A stretch of DNA of 64,000 bases from Actinomycetales bacterium. Its GTDB lineage: Bacteria > Actinomycetota > Actinomycetes > S36-B12. Position numbers and translations under genes: made by a program. Where the stretch lies: positions 124,001 through 188,000 of the forward strand of contig JAGWXF010000001.1 of the NCBI GenBank assembly GCA_018970025.1, written 5' to 3'. Each line of letters starts with the position of its first letter. Position 1 is the first letter of the stretch. Positions 27,520 through 37,702 of this stretch are shown piece by piece. The notes below the pieces were generated by a model. The model did not search any database, was not told where the DNA came from, and saw nothing but the letters and a program-made list of their open reading frames with translations.

Positions 27520-30193
27520 GCCGGGAGATCGACTCCATCGCGACGCTCCGCACCGGCTCGTCAGCCGATTGCGCGATCTGGCCGAGCACGTCGATGACCT
27601 GACGAGCCCATCGGACGAAATCGCCGGCGGTGATGTCCGACTCCTCCAGCACTGCGCGCAGGGAGGCGCCGGACGCCCACCGGTAGGCACTCCAGGCGAA
27701 GCCCGGGTCCAGCCCCCGGCCTGCCGGCACCCCGTGCCGCTCCTCGACGAGCCGGATTTCGTTCCAGCACTCCTGCATCCGCTCCAGCGCCACGCGGAAC
27801 GGTCCGCGCGGCAGCCGCGGCGCGAAGCCCTCGTCGGTGCTGCGGGACTCGTACACCAAGGTTGAGGCGGCGGCCGCCAGCGCCGGCGGATCCAGATCCT
27901 CCCAGGCACGCTGCCGCAGGACCTCCGCCGCGAGCACGTCAGCCTCCGCATAGAGGCGCATGAGCCGGCGACCGGCGTCGGTTACCTCCGCGGAGTCCCC
28001 GGCACTGGTCAGGTAGCCCAGGTCGGCGAGCACCTCGCAGACTCGGTCGAACTGACGCGCGATGGAGTTGGTGCGCCGCTCGACCCGCTGCTCGAGGTCG
28101 GCGATCTCCCGGCGAGCCCGGTGGTAGCGCTCGGCCCACCGCGCATGCTGCTCCCGATCGGAGCAGCCGTGGCAGGGGTGCTGGCGCATGCTGGCCCGCA
28201 GCTCGACGATGACCGCATCATCCCCGGCTCCCCGGGGCTCCCGGCGGCGCCCGACCACGGCATCCCCGGTCACCTCCCGGAGGGCGGCGGCCAGGCTGCG
28301 CCGGTCGGCCGGATTGCGCGGGCTGAAGCCCTTCGGGATGCGCACCCGCGCGATCGGCTCCACCGCGGAGGTGATCTCCACCGTCGAGATGCGTCGAACC
28401 TGGCGATCCTGGTTCAGCACGAGCGGACGCGGATCCTCGCGGTAGCCACCCTGGTCGATCACCACCGCTGGCCCGGCGCGGCGGCCCCCGGGGACGAGGA
28501 TGACATCCCCTGGGCGCAGTGCCTTCAAGGAGGCCTCAGCCGCCTCCTTGCGCCGTGCAGCTGCTGTTCGGGTCAGCTCCTTCTCCCGCTGGGAGATGCG
28601 CTCGCGCAGCTGTGCATAGGTCCCGAAGTCCCCCAGATGGCACTGCATGGCCTCGCGATAGCCATCGGCGGCCTCCTCCAGGCGACGGACACTGGTCGCC
28701 AGGCCGACCACCGATCGATCCGCCTGGAACTGGGCGAACGAGGTCTCCAGCACCTCCCGTGCCCGATGGCGGCCCATCTGGGAGACAAGGTTCACTGCCA
28801 TGTTGTAGGACGGCCGGAAGGATGACCGCAGGGGGTACGTCCGGGTCGAGGCCAGCCCAGCCAGCGCCCGCGGGTCCAGGCCCGGGTGCCAGATCACCAC
28901 GCCGTGCCCCTCGACGTCGATCCCCCGTCGTCCGGCCCGGCCAGTCAGCTGGGTGTACTCCCCTGGAGTGAGTTCGACATGCGACTCGCCGTTCCACTTC
29001 ACCAGCCGCTCCAGCACGACGGAGCGGGCCGGCATGTTGATGCCCAGAGCAAGGGTCTCGGTCGCGAACACGACCTTCAGCAGGCCCTCCTGGAAGCAGG
29101 TCTCCACGACCTCCTTGAACAGCGGAAGCAGCCCGGCATGGTGCGCGGCGATCCCGCGCTCGAGGCCCTCGACCCACTCCTGGTAGCCCAGGGCCAGCAG
29201 GTCCTCGTCGGCAAGGGTGCGCGTGCGCTCCAGGACGATGGAGCGGATCCGTGAGCGCTCATCCGGTGCGGTCAGGCGCAGGCCGGCTGCGACGCACTGG
29301 CGCACCGCGTCATCGCACGCCGCGCGGCTGAAGATGAAGGTGATGGCCGGGAGCAGGCCATCACGCTCGAGCCGCTCCACGACCTCGCTGCGGTACGGGG
29401 TCAGCGAACTCCCGCGCCGATGCGCCCGGCTGGGGCCCCGGCCGCGACCACGGCCCTGCTGGACGTCATCACGCGCCAGTCGCACCAGCTGCGGATTCAC
29501 CACCTGCTGCTCGGGATCGATGAACAGGTCGAGCAGCTGGGAGCCAGCAATGACATGCTGCCAGAGCGGGACGGGGCGGTGCTCCTCCACGATCACGTCG
29601 GTGTCGCCGCGCACGGCCTCCAGCCAGGCGCCGAACTCCTCCGCATTGCTCACGGTGGCCGACAGCGCGGCGACCGTGACCGAGGCCGGCAGATGAATGA
29701 TGACTTCTTCCCAGACCGCCCCGCGGAAGCGGTCCGCCAGGTAGTGGACCTCGTCCATCACCACGTAGCCGAGGTCGGCGATGGCGGACGACTGGGCGTA
29801 CAGCATGTTGCGGAGCACCTCGGTGGTCATCACCACGATGGGGGCATCGCCGTTGATGGTGGTGTCCCCGGTCAGGAGTCCGATCGATCCCTCCCCGTAC
29901 CGGTCGACGAGGTCTCGGTACTTCTGGTTCGACAGGGCCTTGATCGGCGTGGTGTAGAAGCACTTGCGGCCCAGGGCCAGGGCGAGGTGGATCGCGAACT
30001 CCCCCACCACGGTCTTGCCGGATCCGGTGGGAGCCGCGACGAGAACCCCACGGCCTGCCTCGAGGGCCTGGCAGGCGCGTACCTGGAACGGATCGAGGTC
30101 GAACTCGTACAGGCCCAGGAAGGCCGTCAGGTGGGTCCGGCGGAGCCTGGCCCGCTCGGCAGCGGCGGCATAGCGCTGCGCAGGCGTGGCCAT
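27482..30193 (-). CDS. helY: DEAD/DEAH box RNA helicase, HelY/Ski2-like with DSHCT domain
   Basis: APTGSGKTVVGEFAIHLAL, MDEVHYLADRFRGAVWEEVIIHLP, NMPARSVVLERLVKWNGESHVELTPGEYTQLTGRAGRRGID. Confidence 0.93.
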   Translation of the reverse strand: MATPAQRYAAAAERARLRRTHLTAFLGLYEFDLDPFQVRACQALEAGRGVLVAAPTGSGKTVVGEFAIHLALALGRKCFYTTPIKALSNQKYRDLVDRYGEGSIGLLTGDTTINGDAPIVVMTTEVLRNMLYAQSSAIADLGYVVMDEVHYLADRFRGAVWEEVIIHLPASVTVAALSATVSNAEEFGAWLEAVRGDTDVIVEEHRPVPLWQHVIAGSQLLDLFIDPEQQVVNPQLVRLARDDVQQGRGRGRGPSRAHRRGSSLTPYRSEVVERLERDGLLPAITFIFSRAACDDAVRQCVAAGLRLTAPDERSRIRSIVLERTRTLADEDLLALGYQEWVEGLERGIAAHHAGLLPLFKEVVETCFQEGLLKVVFATETLALGINMPARSVVLERLVKWNGESHVELTPGEYTQLTGRAGRRGIDVEGHGVVIWHPGLDPRALAGLASTRTYPLRSSFRPSYNMAVNLVSQMGRHRAREVLETSFAQFQADRSVVGLATSVRRLEEAADGYREAMQCHLGDFGTYAQLRERISQREKELTRTAAARRKEAAEASLKALRPGDVILVPGGRRAGPAVVIDQGGYREDPRPLVLNQDRQVRRISTVEITSAVEPIARVRIPKGFSPRNPADRRSLAAALREVTGDAVVGRRREPRGAGDDAVIVELRASMRQHPCHGCSDREQHARWAERYHRARREIADLEQRVERRTNSIARQFDRVCEVLADLGYLTSAGDSAEVTDAGRRLMRLYAEADVLAAEVLRQRAWEDLDPPALAAAASTLVYESRSTDEGFAPRLPRGPFRVALERMQECWNEIRLVEERHGVPAGRGLDPGFAWSAYRWASGASLRAVLEESDITAGDFVRWARQVIDVLGQIAQSADEPVRSVAMESISRLTRGVVASTAGP

Positions 30194-30212
30194 GGGGCCA
30201 GCGTACGGCGGA

Positions 30213-30336
30213 CAGCGAGCGCTGGCCGTCCTGTGCGCGCGGCCAGCGAGCGCTGGCCGTCCTGTGCGCGCGGCCAGCGAATGCGGGCCGTCCTGTGCGC
30301 GCGGCCAGCGAATGCTGGCCGTCCTGTGCGCGCGGC
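30213..30336. repeat. Four tandem 31-bp hairpin-containing repeats
   Basis: cagcgagcgctggccgtcctgtgcgcgcggc x2, cagcgaatgcgggccgtcctgtgcgcgcggc, cagcgaatgctggccgtcctgtgcgcgcggc; starts 30213, 30244, 30275, 30306. Confidence 0.97.
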
Positions 30337-30348
30337 CAGCCGACCCCT

Positions 30349-30414
30349 CCGCCGACTTCGACTCCCAGCGTCGCACCGGCGGTCCCTTGTGGCGTCGGGA
30401 GTCGAAGTCGGCGG
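30349..30414. repeat. Perfect 18-bp inverted repeat with 30-nt loop
   Basis: CCGCCGACTTCGACTCCC (30349-30366) / GGGAGTCGAAGTCGGCGG (30397-30414). Confidence 0.95.
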
Positions 30415-30435
30415 GCCGTGCCGTGTGCAGGGCGA

Positions 30436-31350
30436 TCAGGGCAGGCGGAAGTCCAGCACCCTCAGCGCGTGCGGGACGACGGTGACCTCCACCGGCAGCT
30501 CACCGAGTCGCTCCCCGTCTGCGTAGGCAACCTGCCCCGCGCCCTCGATGCGGATGGACCGGCCGCGCAGGGTTCGAACGGCCCGGTGCCGGACATGCGT
30601 GCCCCGGAAGACCGTCGGGAAGACCCGCAGGAACGTCACCCTGGGCACCTTGGCGAGCCAGGTGAGGTCCAGGAGCCCGTCATCGACGACGGCATCCGGG
30701 CAGACGAGCATCCCGCCCCCGTACCTGGATCCGTTGCCGACGCAGACGAGCATGCCCGTATCGGCATGCTCGACCCCGTCAACGGTGACCCGATACGGGA
30801 CGGGCACGAAGGAGCCGAGCTCGGCGATGATGCTCGCCAGGTACTTCGCCTGCCCGCGGGGCCAGGACATCCGATTGGCGCGCTCGTTCACGCACGAGTC
30901 GAACCCGGTCGACAGGACCCCCATGAACCAGCGCTGCTCGCCGTCGGCAGTGGCCCGGCCGAGGTCGATGGTGCGGATCCGCCCGGACTGGAGCGCTGCT
31001 TGGAACTCTGCGGCCCAGGCATTCGGCTCGCCCGGCGTGCGGAGCTGGTGAGCATTGTCGTCGCCCGTCCCGCAGGGCAGGATCGCGAACGGGGTCGACG
31101 TCCCTGCGACTGCCTGGAGCACCGTGTGCATCGTCCCGTCCCCGCCGCAGGCGACGACGGCAGTGACGCCGCTGGCTGCAGCCTCTCGGGCGATGACGAC
31201 TGCCGCCTGCGGGCCTTGGGGAGTGCACACCTCGGCAGCCACCCGCAGCCTGGCCAGCGCGGCACTGGCTGCTCGAGCCCGCTCGACTGCTGATCCCCGC
31301 CCGGCAGCCGGGTTGGCGATGAGCACGACGGGCGCACTAGCCAAGGGCAT
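30436..31350 (-). CDS. Diacylglycerol kinase/lipid kinase family protein
   Basis: VLIANPAAGRGSAVERA, VVACGGDGTMHTVLQAVAGTSTPFAILPCGTGDDNAHQL. Confidence 0.9.
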   Translation of the reverse strand: MPLASAPVVLIANPAAGRGSAVERARAASAALARLRVAAEVCTPQGPQAAVVIAREAAASGVTAVVACGGDGTMHTVLQAVAGTSTPFAILPCGTGDDNAHQLRTPGEPNAWAAEFQAALQSGRIRTIDLGRATADGEQRWFMGVLSTGFDSCVNERANRMSWPRGQAKYLASIIAELGSFVPVPYRVTVDGVEHADTGMLVCVGNGSRYGGGMLVCPDAVVDDGLLDLTWLAKVPRVTFLRVFPTVFRGTHVRHRAVRTLRGRSIRIEGAGQVAYADGERLGELPVEVTVVPHALRVLDFRLP

Positions 31351-32191
31351 TCGGGTCGGCCTCGGGCAGCGGCGAGGCCTCGTCGTCATCGAGGGTGTCG
31401 TAGTCGATGTCGCCTGGATTGCGCCGTGCCCGGCGTCGGTCGTTCAGATAGGCGATCAGCACTGCGATGCCCACCAGGACGAGCATCGGCCCAGCGAGCA
31501 GCATCAGGTTGATCGGATCGCCGGTGGGCGTCGCCACCGCGCCGAAGATGAACACGATGAGGATGATCCAGCGCCACCAGGAGATCAGCCGCTTCGCCGA
31601 GAGCACCCCGGCGAAGTTGAGCAGGACCAGCATCAGGGGCGCCAGGAACCCGACACCGAACACCAGCATCGTCCGCAGGAAGAACGACAGGTACTTGTCG
31701 ACGGAGACGATATTGGCCACGCCCTGCGGGGTGAATCCCAGCAGCACCTGCAGGCCCACCGGGAGGAAGACGTAGGCGACGGCCACGCCGCCGAAGAAGA
31801 GCGGGGTCGCGACGGCCACGAATCCAAGGGCCCAGCGCCTCTCGTGTCGATGCAGGCCCGGGGTCACGAACCGCCACAGCTGATAGAGCCACACCGGGGC
31901 ACTGAGCACCAGGCCCGCTACGGCCGCAACCTGCAACTGCAGCACGAACGGGTCCGCGACGCCGGTGAGCGCGAGGGTGATCTCCTGGCCCTGTGCCTTG
32001 GCTTCCTGGACGACCTGGTCGAAGGGCCGGCTGAGCACCGCGAACAGCTGCGCGTAGTACACCCAGCCGACCACCATGCCCGCGGCAATCGCCAGGCCGG
32101 ACTTCACCAGTCGCGAGCGCAGCTCGCGAAGGTGCTCCGTCAGGGGCATGGCCCCTTGCTTGTTCTTCGCCGTCTTCGCCTGAGTCGCCAT
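31337..32191 (-). CDS. tatC: Sec-independent protein translocase TatC
   Basis: MPLTEHLRELRSRLVKS, APVWLYQLWRFVTPGLHRHERRWALGF. Confidence 0.96.
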   Translation of the reverse strand: MATQAKTAKNKQGAMPLTEHLRELRSRLVKSGLAIAAGMVVGWVYYAQLFAVLSRPFDQVVQEAKAQGQEITLALTGVADPFVLQLQVAAVAGLVLSAPVWLYQLWRFVTPGLHRHERRWALGFVAVATPLFFGGVAVAYVFLPVGLQVLLGFTPQGVANIVSVDKYLSFFLRTMLVFGVGFLAPLMLVLLNFAGVLSAKRLISWWRWIILIVFIFGAVATPTGDPINLMLLAGPMLVLVGIAVLIAYLNDRRRARRNPGDIDYDTLDDDEASPLPEADPNALG

Positions 32192-32239
32192 GCCTGCCTT
32201 GACTGGTCTACCGCCCTGACTGCGTGACGCCCGCGGCCA

Positions 32240-32500
32240 TCAGGCCTCGGTCGGCTTCGGTGCCTCCGCGGGAGCCGCCTCGGCCGCTGCTGCGCTGGAT
32301 GAGGATGCTCCCAGTGCTGGGCTCGGTGCGCTCGGCTCCTTGGCCGAGTCCTCCGTCAGCCCCTTGGTCTCGGCCTTGAAGATGCGCAGCGAGCGGCCCA
32401 GGCCACGAGCCGCATCAGGCAGTCGCTTGGCGCCGAACAGCAGCAGGATGAGGGCGACGATGATGAGCCATTCCCACCCCTTGAGATTGTTGAACATCAC
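32240..32500 (-). CDS. tatA: Twin-arginine translocase subunit TatA
   Basis: [39 protein letters not shown]. Confidence 0.95.
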   Translation of the reverse strand: MMFNNLKGWEWLIIVALILLLFGAKRLPDAARGLGRSLRIFKAETKGLTEDSAKEPSAPSPALGASSSSAAAAEAAPAEAPKPTEA

Positions 32501-32530
32501 GCACCCTTCGCTCGCGGTTCCCGATGGTGG

Positions 32531-33469
32531 CTAAGCGTACGCCTGCAGGGCTCGGTCGGTGGCCGCCACCACGGCCTCGCGCAGGGAATCCGGGCCGAGG
32601 ACGACGAGGTCGCCCCGCATGCTCAGCACTAGCCGGACGACCCATTCCGGATCCTGGACGGCGATCCGGCCCCGGACGCTGCCGTCTGGCTGCTCCTGCG
32701 GCTCCTCGATGGGGTAGACGTCCAGGGCCCAGCGAGACCGGGGAGCGAGCTCGATGCTCGCGAGCGCCACTGGCGCCATGGAGGGGGTGGTCGCCTGGTC
32801 CGGCTGCGGCCGCTCCAAGTGCCCGTCGCCGACGGACGCCTCCAGGATCCGGTCGACCCGGAAGGTACGGACGTCGCCCGCCAGTCGGCACCAGCCCTCC
32901 AGATAGGCACGACCATCCAGACTGGTGACCCCGATCGGCTCGATCACCCGATCGGTGATGGTATCCCTGGTCGATCCCGCGTATCTGATGATCAGGGTGC
33001 GCCCCTGGGCGAGGGCGGCATCGATCGCCGAGACCACCTCGGCGCCGGTTCCCGCATCGACCACGACCGTCGCGTCGTGATCGGCCTGCCCGCCGGCTAT
33101 CTGCTGCAGCTTGCCCATGGCGGACAGCAGCGCCTGCCGGTCATGGCTGCCCGGCACCTGGGCCAGGAGCCGCAGCGCCACCAGAAGCGCGGCCGACTCA
33201 TCGCCGGACAGCCGGAGCGGGCGCTCGAGAGCCTGCGGATCCAGCACGTGAATTCGTGCGTCCGGCCCCCAGAACTGGATATCGATCAGCTGATCCGGGC
33301 CGTACCCGGGAAGGCCGCACACGATGAGCAGCCACAGATCCGTCTCCAGCTGGCTCGCGGTGACCCCGAAGTGGCGCGCGGCCTCGGCTACCGTGATGCC
33401 GTCGTTGGCGTACAGCCACGGCACCATGGCCAGCAGTCGCGATAGCCGGGCGGCCGAGGTCACGCTCAT
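32531..33469 (-). CDS. pafC: WYL domain transcriptional regulator PafC
   Basis: ATGA overlap with pafB; WYL-type domain; between tatA and pafB as in mycobacteria. Confidence 0.9.
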   Translation of the reverse strand: MSVTSAARLSRLLAMVPWLYANDGITVAEAARHFGVTASQLETDLWLLIVCGLPGYGPDQLIDIQFWGPDARIHVLDPQALERPLRLSGDESAALLVALRLLAQVPGSHDRQALLSAMGKLQQIAGGQADHDATVVVDAGTGAEVVSAIDAALAQGRTLIIRYAGSTRDTITDRVIEPIGVTSLDGRAYLEGWCRLAGDVRTFRVDRILEASVGDGHLERPQPDQATTPSMAPVALASIELAPRSRWALDVYPIEEPQEQPDGSVRGRIAVQDPEWVVRLVLSMRGDLVVLGPDSLREAVVAATDRALQAYA

Positions 33470-34455
33470 GCCTGACCCGTCCCAGACGGGCCCTGACCCT
33501 GGTGCTGCTCCCGGATGGCGGCGAGGGCCTCGCTCACCTCGATGCGGACATCCGCCGGATCGAGCACGACTGCCCCGTCCGCAGCAGCACAGATCCGGGC
33601 CACGAGCTGGGCGCGCGTCGGGGCCGTGACCGTGATGTCGGCATCCGCGAATGGATCGACCTGGTGATGGGCGCGCAGCGACGCTGCCATGCCGGCCCGC
33701 ACGCGCACCACCGCCTCGGCCTTCAGGTCGGCGTCCATCTGCCCCACCATGGCCGAAACGTCCGTACCGGCGGGGAGCGGATGCTGCTGCGACTGCGCCG
33801 TGACCGTCACGCTGCCCTCGATTCGTGACAGCCGGAAGACCCGTGGGCCCTGGCGATCCTGATCGTGGCCGACGAGGTACCAGTGACCGTCCTTGGCCAC
33901 AACGCCCCAGGGGTCCACTCGCCGGCGTGCGCTCGACTCGCCATTGCCTGCCCGGTAGTCGAACGTCACCATCCGGCACTCCCGCAGGGCCGCCAGCGTC
34001 GGCACCAGGCCGGCTTCCTGGGCGCGCATCCGGATGCCGGCATCCGACGCCATGGAGCGCACCGGGCCGTCCTGCACGGCCTCGAGCTTGCGGAGGGCAT
34101 TGCGGGCCGGGGCGGCCAGCACCGCCTCCTCCCAGACGCTTGCGGCCAGGCTCACCACGGCCAGTTCCTCCGGGGTCAGCCGCACTTCGGCCAGGGCGTA
34201 GTCGCCCGAGACCCGATACCCCTCGACATCGCCGCCCGGATCGAGCACGGTCTCGATCGGGATGCCCATGCTCCGCAGCTCGTCCTTGTCGCGCTCGAAC
34301 ATCCGCTCGAAGGCTGCCTCGCTGGGCGCATCCCCATAGCCCGGGACGACGGAGCGGATAGCCGATCGGGGCACTGGCCGGGCCGTGGCCATCAGGCACA
34401 GCAGCAGGTCGAGCAGCCGCTCCGTCCGATCGACCCGAGTGCCGGAATCCCCCAT
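33466..34455 (-). CDS. pafB: WYL domain transcriptional regulator PafB
   Basis: RTERLLDLLLCLMATARPVPRSAIRSVVPGYG, FERMFERDKDELRSMGIPIET, WYLVGHD. Confidence 0.92.
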   Translation of the reverse strand: MGDSGTRVDRTERLLDLLLCLMATARPVPRSAIRSVVPGYGDAPSEAAFERMFERDKDELRSMGIPIETVLDPGGDVEGYRVSGDYALAEVRLTPEELAVVSLAASVWEEAVLAAPARNALRKLEAVQDGPVRSMASDAGIRMRAQEAGLVPTLAALRECRMVTFDYRAGNGESSARRRVDPWGVVAKDGHWYLVGHDQDRQGPRVFRLSRIEGSVTVTAQSQQHPLPAGTDVSAMVGQMDADLKAEAVVRVRAGMAASLRAHHQVDPFADADITVTAPTRAQLVARICAAADGAVVLDPADVRIEVSEALAAIREQHQGQGPSGTGQA

Positions 34456-34463
34456 GGGTGCGG

Positions 34464-34823
34464 TCAGCCGACGCCGAGCAGGTCGATGACGAACACCAGC
34501 GTGCGCCCCGCGAGCCGATGCCCTGATTCGCCGTAGGCAAGTGCCGGGGGGATGACCAGCTGACGGCGCCCACCGACGCGCATCCCCGGGATGCCCTCCT
34601 GCCACCCGGCGATGAGCCCGCTGAGCGGGAAGGTGATGGCCTGCCCCCGGTCCCAGGATGCGTCGAACTGCTCGCCCGTCTCGAAGTCGACCCCGACGTA
34701 GTGCACCTCCACGCGCGCACCGGGGACGGCCTGATCACCCCCGCCGACCACCAGGTCGGTGATGACCAGCTCGGCGGGAGCCGGCCCCTCGATGAAGTCG
34801 ATCTCAGGCTTCTCCAGCATCAT
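34464..34823 (-). CDS. FKBP-type peptidyl-prolyl cis-trans isomerase
   Basis: VEVHYVGVDFETGEQFDASWDRGQAITFPLSGLIAGWQEGIPGMRVGGRRQLVIPPALAYGESG. Confidence 0.95.
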   Translation of the reverse strand: MMLEKPEIDFIEGPAPAELVITDLVVGGGDQAVPGARVEVHYVGVDFETGEQFDASWDRGQAITFPLSGLIAGWQEGIPGMRVGGRRQLVIPPALAYGESGHRLAGRTLVFVIDLLGVG

Positions 34824-34875
34824 GCCTCCTCAGCAGTCATGCAGTGGGCCGGAACAGTCGACATGCGGACGTCGC

Positions 34876-35595
34876 TCACGAGCCGCTCGAGGCGGACTCG
34901 ATGCCGAGGATCTGCACGACGAAGATCAGGGTCTCGTTCGGCAGGATGCCGCTGTCCGGGCTGGGATTCGGGCCGTATGCCAGGTCGCCGGGGATGATCA
35001 GCAGGCGCTCCCCGCCCACCTTCATGGTCGGGATGCCCAGGGCCCAGCCGGGGATGAGCTCGTCCAGGCTGTAGGTCAGCGGCTCACCGCGGGTCCAGGA
35101 GGAGTCGAACATCTGACGGGTGGTCATGCCGACCCCGCAGTAGTTGAAGGTGATGACATCGCCGTCCTTCACCTCCGGCCCGTCGCCGACCGACAGGTCG
35201 TACGCCTCGACCTCCTGGCCGGCCTGCGCATCGGCACCGACCGTGATGAACGGGACCCCCTGGTCGGCCAGGCGCACGCTGACCGAGCCGAAGGTCGTCG
35301 CATCGCTCGGGGCGCTATCGCCCGGCGTCGGGGCCCCGGGGGTCGCGCAGTCGCTCGTCAGGAAGGGTGCCGAGGCATCCGACGCGGCCGAGCCCCCTGC
35401 GGACGCCGCGTTGCTTGCCGGGCTCGATGCAGCAGGGCTCGATCCGGCCACGCTTGATGCGGCTGGCGCTTGCGAGGCGGCCTGGCTCCCGGTCGTTCCT
35501 GAGCATGCCGCCAGGGCGAGCACGCAGGCGGCCACTACTGGCCAGGACTGCGGGCGGCCACGGCGAGCGAGGACAGCGGGAATCGGGTTCGGCAT
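34876..35595 (-). CDS. FKBP-type peptidyl-prolyl isomerase, secreted lipoprotein
   Basis: Lipobox VLALAAC, Ala/Ser-rich linker, C-terminal FKBP domain IIPGDLAYGPN. Confidence 0.9.
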   Translation of the reverse strand: MPNPIPAVLARRGRPQSWPVVAACVLALAACSGTTGSQAASQAPAASSVAGSSPAASSPASNAASAGGSAASDASAPFLTSDCATPGAPTPGDSAPSDATTFGSVSVRLADQGVPFITVGADAQAGQEVEAYDLSVGDGPEVKDGDVITFNYCGVGMTTRQMFDSSWTRGEPLTYSLDELIPGWALGIPTMKVGGERLLIIPGDLAYGPNPSPDSGILPNETLIFVVQILGIESASSGS

Positions 35596-35633
35596 GTCGT
35601 GAACCCTACCCTTGCGGGCGCATCCGCCCGGTC

Positions 35634-36998
35634 TCACATGCCGGCAATCAGCCGTTCGACTCGCTCGTCTACGGCGCTGAACGGGTCCTTGCACAGGACC
35701 GTTCGCTGGGCCTGGTCATTGAGCTTCAGGTGAACCCAGTCGACGGTGAAGTCCCGATGCCGCTCCTGCGCGCGCTTGATGAAGTCACCGCGAAGCTTGG
35801 CGCGGGTCGTCTGGGGCGGGATGCTCTTGGCCTCGAAGACGTCCAGCTCCCGGGTCACGCGCTCGACGGCCCCATGGCGCTCCATCATCATGAACAGGCC
35901 CCGCTGCCGGGAGATGTCGTGGTAGGCAAGGTCGAGTTGCAGGATGCGCGGGGATGCAAGGGTCAGGTCGTGCCGGGCCATGTAGCGCTCGAGCAGCCTG
36001 CGCTTGATGACCCAGTCGATCTCCCGATCCACCAGCGACATGTCCTCTGCCTCGAGCGCCTTCAGGGTTCGACCCCACAGCTCCAGGACTCGCGCATGCA
36101 CCGGGTCGTCGCAGAGCCCGCGGCGGTTGGCGAAGTCGACGACCTTCTCGTAGTACTCCATCTGCATGGCCAGGGCCGACAGCTCCCGGCCGTTCGCGAG
36201 CCTGACCGGCTTCTTGCCGGTGGTGTCATGGCTCATCTCGCGGATGGCACGGATCGGGTTCTCCAGGGTGAGGTCGCGCATCACGACCCCTGCCTCGAGC
36301 ATGCGCAGGACCAGGTCAGCGCTGCCGACCTTGAGCAGGGTCGTGGTCTCGCTCATGTTGCTGTCGCCGACGATCACGTGCAGCCGGCGGTACAGGTCCG
36401 CGTCTGCGTGCGGCTCGTCGCGGGTATTGATGATGGGCCTGGACCGAGTGGTCGCGCTCGATACCCCCTCCCAGATGTGATCGGCCCGCTGGCTCACGCA
36501 GTAGGTCGCGCCGCGGGGCGTGTGCAGCACCTTGCCCGCGCCGGCGATGATCTGCCGGGAGATCAGGAACGGGATGAACCGATCGGTCAGCCGCGAGAAC
36601 TCCCCCTGGCGGCCGATCAGGTAGTTCTCATGGCATCCGTAGGAGTTGCCCGCGGAGTCGGTGTTGTTCTTGAACAGGTAGACATCTCCGTTGACCTCCT
36701 CCTCGCGCAGTCGGCGCTCGGCATCCAGGACCAGGGCCTCCAGGATCCGCTCCCCGGCCCGGTCATGCGCGATTAGCTGCGGGATGGAATCGCACTCCGC
36801 GGTTGCGTACTCCGGGTGACTGCCGACGTCGAGGTACAGGCGCGATCCGTTGCGCAGGAACACATTGCTGCTGCGGCCCCAGGCCACGACGCGCCGGAAC
36901 AGGTACCTGGCTACCTCGTCCGGGCTGAGGCGCCGCTGCCCGCGGAAGGTGCAGGTGACGCCGTACTCGGTCTCGAGCCCGAAGATGCGGCGGTCCAT
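35634..36998 (-). CDS. pafA: Pup--protein ligase PafA
   Basis: [36 protein letters not shown]...[24 protein letters not shown]. Confidence 0.98.
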   Translation of the reverse strand: MDRRIFGLETEYGVTCTFRGQRRLSPDEVARYLFRRVVAWGRSSNVFLRNGSRLYLDVGSHPEYATAECDSIPQLIAHDRAGERILEALVLDAERRLREEEVNGDVYLFKNNTDSAGNSYGCHENYLIGRQGEFSRLTDRFIPFLISRQIIAGAGKVLHTPRGATYCVSQRADHIWEGVSSATTRSRPIINTRDEPHADADLYRRLHVIVGDSNMSETTTLLKVGSADLVLRMLEAGVVMRDLTLENPIRAIREMSHDTTGKKPVRLANGRELSALAMQMEYYEKVVDFANRRGLCDDPVHARVLELWGRTLKALEAEDMSLVDREIDWVIKRRLLERYMARHDLTLASPRILQLDLAYHDISRQRGLFMMMERHGAVERVTRELDVFEAKSIPPQTTRAKLRGDFIKRAQERHRDFTVDWVHLKLNDQAQRTVLCKDPFSAVDERVERLIAGM

Positions 36999-37012
36999 GC
37001 CACCACCATAGG

Positions 37013-37702
37013 TCAGGCGAGGAGTTCGTCCAGCCTGCTCCCGGTGATCCGGCTGAAGGTTCGGCGGGGCCGCGATCGGTCCAGGACGGCAACCTCGAGC
37101 TGGCCGGACGGCAGGGTCCGCTCGGTCTCGGCGCCGAACCGGCCGAGCAGGCCGACTGCCAGGCGCAGCGCCTCAGCCAGGCCCAGGCCCTCGCTCCAGC
37201 CCTCGGCCAGGCCGCCGCTGATCGCCTCGGCAGAACCGCCCATGGCGACGTACCCGTGCTCGTCGGCAACGGATCCGTCGAACATGAGCCGGTACAGCTG
37301 ATCCTCGGCCATCGTGGAACCGACCTCCGCGACGACGATCTCCACCTCGAAGGGCTTGGGCGTCTCGGTGAAGATCGTCCCCAGCGTCTGCGCGTAGGCG
37401 TTCGCGAGGCTGCGGCCGGTGACGTCGCGCCGGTCGTACGCATACCCGCGCATGTCGGCCAGGCGCACCCCGGCGACCCGCAGGTTCTCGAACTCGTTGT
37501 ACTTGCCGACGGCGGCGAAGCCGATGCGGTCGTAGATCTCGCTGATCTTGTGCAGGGCTCTGGACGGGTTCTCGGCGACGAACAGGATCCCGCCCTGGTA
37601 CTGCAGGACGATCACGCTCCGCCCACGGGCAATGCCCTTGCGGGCATAGTCGGCCTTGTCCTTGATGATCTGCTCGGGCGAGACATAGAACGGCATGCTC
37701 AT
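37013..37702 (-). CDS. prcA: Proteasome subunit alpha
   Basis: [43 protein letters not shown]. Confidence 0.97.
   Translation of the reverse strand: MSMPFYVSPEQIIKDKADYARKGIARGRSVIVLQYQGGILFVAENPSRALHKISEIYDRIGFAAVGKYNEFENLRVAGVRLADMRGYAYDRRDVTGRSLANAYAQTLGTIFTETPKPFEVEIVVAEVGSTMAEDQLYRLMFDGSVADEHGYVAMGGSAEAISGGLAEGWSEGLGLAEALRLAVGLLGRFGAETERTLPSGQLEVAVLDRSRPRRTFSRITGSRLDELLA

Noticed and set aside
30213-30336. Possible CRISPR array
   Set aside because: Units are directly contiguous with no spacers and no cas genes nearby; it is a plain tandem repeat.
33470-34738. 5' extension of the pafC ORF through pafB and the FKBP gene
   Set aside because: Frame is merely open; the real PafC starts at 33469 with an ATGA overlap to pafB.
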